A stretch of 9,152 nt of DNA, from assembly GCA_021775795.1 (NCBI GenBank), contig JAJFHB010000524.1, positions 1-9,152 of the forward strand, written 5' to 3'. This document shows positions 6,686 to 9,152 of the stretch, piece after piece. Position 1 is the stretch's first letter. Every line of letters starts with the position of its first letter. The notes under the pieces are model-generated. The model did no database searches. It was not told the origin of the DNA and saw nothing but the letters and a program-made list of their open reading frames with translations. This DNA comes from Hyphomicrobiales bacterium (GTDB lineage Bacteria; Pseudomonadota; Alphaproteobacteria; Rhizobiales; JAJFHB01). The position numbers and the translations under genes are program-made.

Positions 6686-6714
6686 AATAAGAGGCAGGTG
6701 GCACCTGTTGTCAA
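6686..6714 (-). promoter_or_regulatory. Candidate sigma70 promoter of irr
   Basis: On the minus strand there is a perfect -35 box TTGACA (6709-6714). CTTATT lies 17 bp downstream of it (6686-6691), or TTATTT 18 bp downstream. Transcription would begin near 6679, leaving a leader of about 110 bases before irr. Confidence 0.55.
6695..6707. promoter_or_regulatory. Palindrome CAGGTG-G-CACCTG in the irr promoter spacer
   Basis: A perfect 6-bp inverted repeat around one central base, placed between the -35 and -10 boxes of the candidate irr promoter. A protein bound there would block RNA polymerase, so it is a candidate operator. The binding protein is unknown, and it does not resemble an Irr or Fur site. 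Confidence 0.5.
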
Positions 6715-6738
6715 TGTTTTTTTCAATGATTACAATAA

Positions 6739-6761
6739 CTTAGAAATAGACTAATTCTAAG
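6739..6761. promoter_or_regulatory. ICE box, predicted Irr binding site
   Basis: CTTAGAA, nine bases, TTCTAAG: a perfect 7-bp inverted repeat. It matches the published iron control element of rhizobial Irr (TTTAGAA-N9-TTCTAAA) in all but the outermost base of each arm. It lies upstream of irr, centred about 39 bp before the -35 box of the candidate promoter. A weaker promoter (TTAGAA, 17 bp, TATTGT on the minus strand) would be covered by the box itself. Finding the operator next to the gene of its own regulator supports both calls. Confidence 0.8.
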
Positions 6762-6781
6762 CTGATGCCGCCCACAGCACT

Positions 6782-6798
6782 CCGTCTTGTCAAAACGG
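6782..6798. other. Weak hairpin after the Nudix gene
   Basis: On the minus strand CCGTTTT and AAGACGG pair with one G-T wobble around a 3-base loop, directly after the Nudix stop codon. No T run follows, so termination here is doubtful and Nudix transcripts might run on into irr. Confidence 0.3.
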
Positions 6799-6799
6799 C

Positions 6800-7432
6800 T
6801 TATTTCCAAGCAAATTCAGGCTGGCTGTAGTGAGCGACACGAGTGTCGAGGCCGCGAATGCAGACTTCACGAAACTGGTAGAGGATTGCTGCCGTTGGCG
6901 CATACATGCTGTGTCCAAGCGTTGGCAGCCGCGAATAGAGCACCGGATGCTCGCTGTGCTCTGTTTCCATGAAGTGGGGAATGGCGTCACTGTCGAGCTC
7001 GCTGAAGGGTATGTAAAAGGCTTCGGCCACTTCTTCGGGATCAGGATCAAGCGGCCCTGCATCTCCCGCCCAGACGACGATGGGTGTTACGCAAAAACCT
7101 GACTGGGTCGCATAATCATCAAGCAGTCCGACAACATTGTCAGGCGGCAGCGACAGACGCAGTTCTTCCTCCAGTTCGCGAAGCGCAGTCTGGATGAGGG
7201 TCTCGTCTCCGTCGCGACGCCCGCCCGGCAGAGCATATTGGTTCGAATGGCGGCGCATGGTCATAGGCCGCAACGTGAGGAGGATTGTAGCTTCGCTGGA
7301 AGCCTCGGCCTTCGCTATGACAAGGGCAACCGCTGCATGCCGCAGGTCGTCATCATTCAGGGCACGGCGTTCAAAACGATCCAGATTGGCGGCGACTGTC
7401 TCACGCAGTTCACCTGACAAAACATGTTTCAT
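6800..7432 (-). CDS. Nudix hydrolase, CoA-pyrophosphatase (NudL-like) type
   Basis: A 210-residue cytoplasmic hydrolase of nucleoside-diphosphate-linked compounds. The start at 7432 is chosen over the longer frame to 7531 because AGGAGG lies 6 bases upstream. The Nudix box runs from G71 to L93: G71, E77, R85-E86-L87, E89-E90 and L93 are present, and E86, E89 and E90 should bind the metal. The glycine near the box end is replaced by R92. The segment LLTLRPMTMRRHSNQYALPGG (51-71) resembles the signature before the box in CoA diphosphatases such as NudL/NUDT7 (LLT.R....H.GQ..FPGG). The substrate is therefore probably CoA, acyl-CoA or a related diphosphate, to be confirmed. The C-terminal YAPTAAILYQF (177-187) is a further conserved-looking block. 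The gene is divergent from the cyclase gene and lies upstream of irr on the same strand with a 230-bp gap, so a separate transcript is likely. Confidence 0.88.
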   Translation of the reverse strand: MKHVLSGELRETVAANLDRFERRALNDDDLRHAAVALVIAKAEASSEATILLTLRPMTMRRHSNQYALPGGRRDGDETLIQTALRELEEELRLSLPPDNVVGLLDDYATQSGFCVTPIVVWAGDAGPLDPDPEEVAEAFYIPFSELDSDAIPHFMETEHSEHPVLYSRLPTLGHSMYAPTAAILYQFREVCIRGLDTRVAHYSQPEFAWK

Positions 7433-7473
7433 GGTCTGCCTCCTACATGCCTTCATGGAAAAACGCAAAGGCA

Positions 7474-7502
7474 CTTTTAGCTGCACCCTATCTGACGGGC
7501 AA
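7474..7502 (-). promoter_or_regulatory. Candidate promoter of the Nudix gene
   Basis: Minus-strand TTGCCC (7497-7502), a 17-bp spacer and TAAAAG (7474-7479) each match four of six consensus bases. The position, 42 bp before the start codon, fits. It overlaps the candidate cyclase promoter on the other strand. Confidence 0.35.
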
Positions 7503-7518
7503 CGGATGACTGTATGAT
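7492..7518 (+). promoter_or_regulatory. Candidate promoter of the cyclase gene
   Basis: TATGAT (7513-7518) matches five of six bases of a -10 box. CTGACG (7492-7497) is the best -35, at a short 15-bp spacing. It lies 45 bp before the start codon. Confidence 0.35.
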
Positions 7519-7562
7519 GGCGCGAAGCCAAAGCTCAATCAGACCACACTGGAGTAAGCACC

Positions 7563-8966
7563 ATGAGCATAACCGTAGATGAGCTGGAAGGCGGCGCAAG
7601 CAGTGTTGCCACAGATGACGCGGAAACCGCGCCTGACCGGTTCGTGGAACAGGCGCTCGTTGCGGACAAACAAGAGGGCCTCCTTCTTGCGGTTCGGGCA
7701 CGCTGGCTGGCGCTTGCCGTGATCGCGGTGCTGTTGCCCTTGATCAACTGGCGCTTTGAAGTTCTCTACTATGAAGGCCTTCTGGTTTGCTTCGCCGTCA
7801 TCGGCTGGCTGCAACTCAAACTCGGCCGGGTGGGCGCATCTCGCCCGGAACTTGTCGTCATGTTCTGCGATCTTGCGTTGATGACGATTACGCTGGTTGT
7901 GCCAAATCCCCTGAGCCATGGGACGGCAGACTGGCCCGCAGCGATGCAGTATGATTTTGGGAACTTTCTGTATTTTTTCATATTGCTGTCCAGCGCGACA
8001 CTTGCCTACTCCTGGCGGACTGTTGTTGCCATGGGAGTATGGACGGCAGGTCTTTGGATCGTGGGCATGATCTGGGTTTATTTTCAACCTGTCACAGACC
8101 CTGGCCTGTCAAATCGAATCCTCGCTGCCGTTAACGGCAATGAACGCATGGCGGAAATTCTCGACCCAAATCGTATCTTTTTTGATGAGCGTGCCCAGGA
8201 GGTCGTCATTTTCATGATTGTCGCCGCCACCCTGGCGCTGGGTGGCTGGCGCGCGAACAGGCTGCTCCGCAGCCAGGCGGCCGTGGAACGCGAACGCGCC
8301 AATCTTGCACGATACTTCTCACCCAACGTGGTCGAGGAACTGTCCAATAATGACGAGCCGCTGAAGCAGACGCGCACCCAGAATGTTGCCGTTCTGTTTG
8401 TCGATATTGTGGGCTTCACTTCACTTGCCGAAGAGCGCAGCCCGCGAGAAGTGATTGAAACTCTGCGGGCTTTCCACGGACGCATGGAGCGTGAGGTCTT
8501 CGGTCACAATGGCACGCTCGACAAATATCTGGGTGATGGCCTTATGGCGACATTCGGCACGCCGTCCACTACCGACAGTGACGCCACCAACGCCTTGCGC
8601 TGTGCAAAAGCCATGATCGAAGCCGTGCGTATCTGGAACCTGGAACGCATGGCTGACGGCGAAGCCATGATTCAGGCATCGTTCGGCCTGCACTACGGCG
8701 AAGCTGTGCTCGGTAACATTGGCGCCCACCGGCTCGAGTTTGCAGTCATCGGCAACACCGTGAATGTGGCGAGCCGGCTTGAGAACCTGACCCGGGCTCT
8801 GGGCGTGACCATGGTGACCAGTGACGCCCTTGCAAAACAGGCTCGTATGGAAATCGAAAGTGTGGATGGTGATTTTTCAGAGCTTAAGGAAATGCCGCCT
8901 CAGCCGATACGAGGTGTTGCAGAGCCTTTGCCGGTCTGGACACTGACACGCTCAATGAAGAAGTAA
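7563..8966 (+). CDS. Membrane-bound class III adenylate/guanylate cyclase
   Basis: A 467-residue inner-membrane enzyme expected to make cAMP (or cGMP) from the nucleoside triphosphate. GGAG lies 8 bases before the ATG. After an acidic cytoplasmic N-terminus there are about six hydrophobic segments (roughly 47-63, 67-85, 96-113, 134-150, 153-173, 213-228). A charged helical linker ending in RYFSPNVVEEL (250-260) is followed by the catalytic domain (about 272-425). D281 in FVDIVGF and D325 in KYLGDG should bind the two metals. K321 is the usual adenine-selecting lysine. N401 and R405 in VNVASR should stabilise the transition state. The second purine-contact position, often Asp or Thr, appears to be A394 in EFAVIG, and the common IGD is IGN here. 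All catalytic residues are present, so it should be active as a homodimer. The membrane part may sense a signal or only anchor it. Confidence 0.93.
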   Translation: MSITVDELEGGASSVATDDAETAPDRFVEQALVADKQEGLLLAVRARWLALAVIAVLLPLINWRFEVLYYEGLLVCFAVIGWLQLKLGRVGASRPELVVMFCDLALMTITLVVPNPLSHGTADWPAAMQYDFGNFLYFFILLSSATLAYSWRTVVAMGVWTAGLWIVGMIWVYFQPVTDPGLSNRILAAVNGNERMAEILDPNRIFFDERAQEVVIFMIVAATLALGGWRANRLLRSQAAVERERANLARYFSPNVVEELSNNDEPLKQTRTQNVAVLFVDIVGFTSLAEERSPREVIETLRAFHGRMEREVFGHNGTLDKYLGDGLMATFGTPSTTDSDATNALRCAKAMIEAVRIWNLERMADGEAMIQASFGLHYGEAVLGNIGAHRLEFAVIGNTVNVASRLENLTRALGVTMVTSDALAKQARMEIESVDGDFSELKEMPPQPIRGVAEPLPVWTLTRSMKK

Positions 8967-8967
8967 C

Positions 8968-9152
8968 TCAACCGAGAAGAGTCTTGCGGAAGCGACTGCG
9001 CAATAGATGCCCATCACGGGGCGGCAATATGCGATCATGAGAATTGCCACAGATCTTGACGACAGCCAACACCGGCCCCTCCCCGCGCAACAAAAGCTCA
9101 CGCGTGCTGATCAAATCATCGCGGGATAAGGCGCTGCAGGTGTGTGGAAAAC
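8968..9152 (-). CDS. C-terminal end of an unidentified protein (runs off the window)
   Basis: An open frame of 60 codons plus a stop (8968-8970) enters from the right edge without interruption. It ends about one base from the stop of the convergent cyclase gene. The visible part includes DDLISTRELLLRGEGP (11-26), VLAVVKICGN (27-36) and a basic tail (DRILPPRDGHLLRSRFRKT, 39-57). I do not recognise the family. Reality is suggested by the unbroken frame to the edge and its tidy abutment with the neighbour, but 60 codons is short and no start is visible. Confidence 0.5.
   Translation of the reverse strand, partial: FPHTCSALSRDDLISTRELLLRGEGPVLAVVKICGNSHDRILPPRDGHLLRSRFRKTLLG

Noticed and set aside
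7433..7531. N-terminal extension of the Nudix gene
   Set aside because: The AGGAGG site directly before 7432 fixes the shorter start, and the extension overlaps both candidate divergent promoters.

Overview
The window looks like chromosomal DNA from an alphaproteobacterium, most likely of the order Hyphomicrobiales (Rhizobiales). The best evidence is a Fur-family gene that reads as Irr, the haem-dependent iron regulator typical of that group. Its upstream region carries a near-perfect Irr operator (ICE box, TTAGAA-N9-TTCTAA). A six-helix membrane class III nucleotidyl cyclase and a BCCT osmolyte carrier fit the same group, and a marine or host-associated relative is plausible. I see no rRNA, tRNA, insertion sequence, CRISPR array or phage gene.

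Layout. On the minus strand, 62-445 encodes a small secreted cysteine-rich protein. It lies downstream of 595-2967, which encodes a 790-residue fusion of DUF1989 (urea-carboxylase-associated family) with a GcvT-type tetrahydrofolate aminomethyltransferase. A 244-bp divergent intergenic region with several short repeats separates this from a plus-strand pair: a PotD-like periplasmic solute-binding protein (3212-4408) and, 31 bp later, a BCCT-family transporter (4440-6041). A strong hairpin terminator ends the pair. Convergent to it is irr (6156-6569, minus), whose 230-bp upstream region holds a candidate sigma70 promoter, a palindrome in the promoter spacer, and the ICE box. Next are a Nudix hydrolase of the CoA-pyrophosphatase type (6800-7432, minus) and a divergent adenylate/guanylate cyclase (7563-8966, plus). 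The last 185 bases hold the C-terminal end of an unidentified minus-strand ORF.

How the genes may work together. The centre of interest is 595-6041. The BCCT protein keeps every aromatic residue of the BetP betaine box, so a quaternary ammonium or tertiary sulfonium substrate is likely. The divergent enzyme carries a GcvT domain, the family that moves one-carbon groups from N- or S-methyl compounds to tetrahydrofolate (DmdA and dimethylglycine/sarcosine demethylases are relatives). This suggests uptake coupled to demethylation of a methylated amine or sulfonium compound. Two things are unusual: a periplasmic binding protein is paired with a secondary BCCT carrier and no ABC permease or ATPase is present, and DUF1989 is fused to GcvT. 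The substrate cannot be read from the sequence. The genes to the right (irr, Nudix, cyclase) look like ordinary regulatory and housekeeping functions with no visible link to the transport locus.
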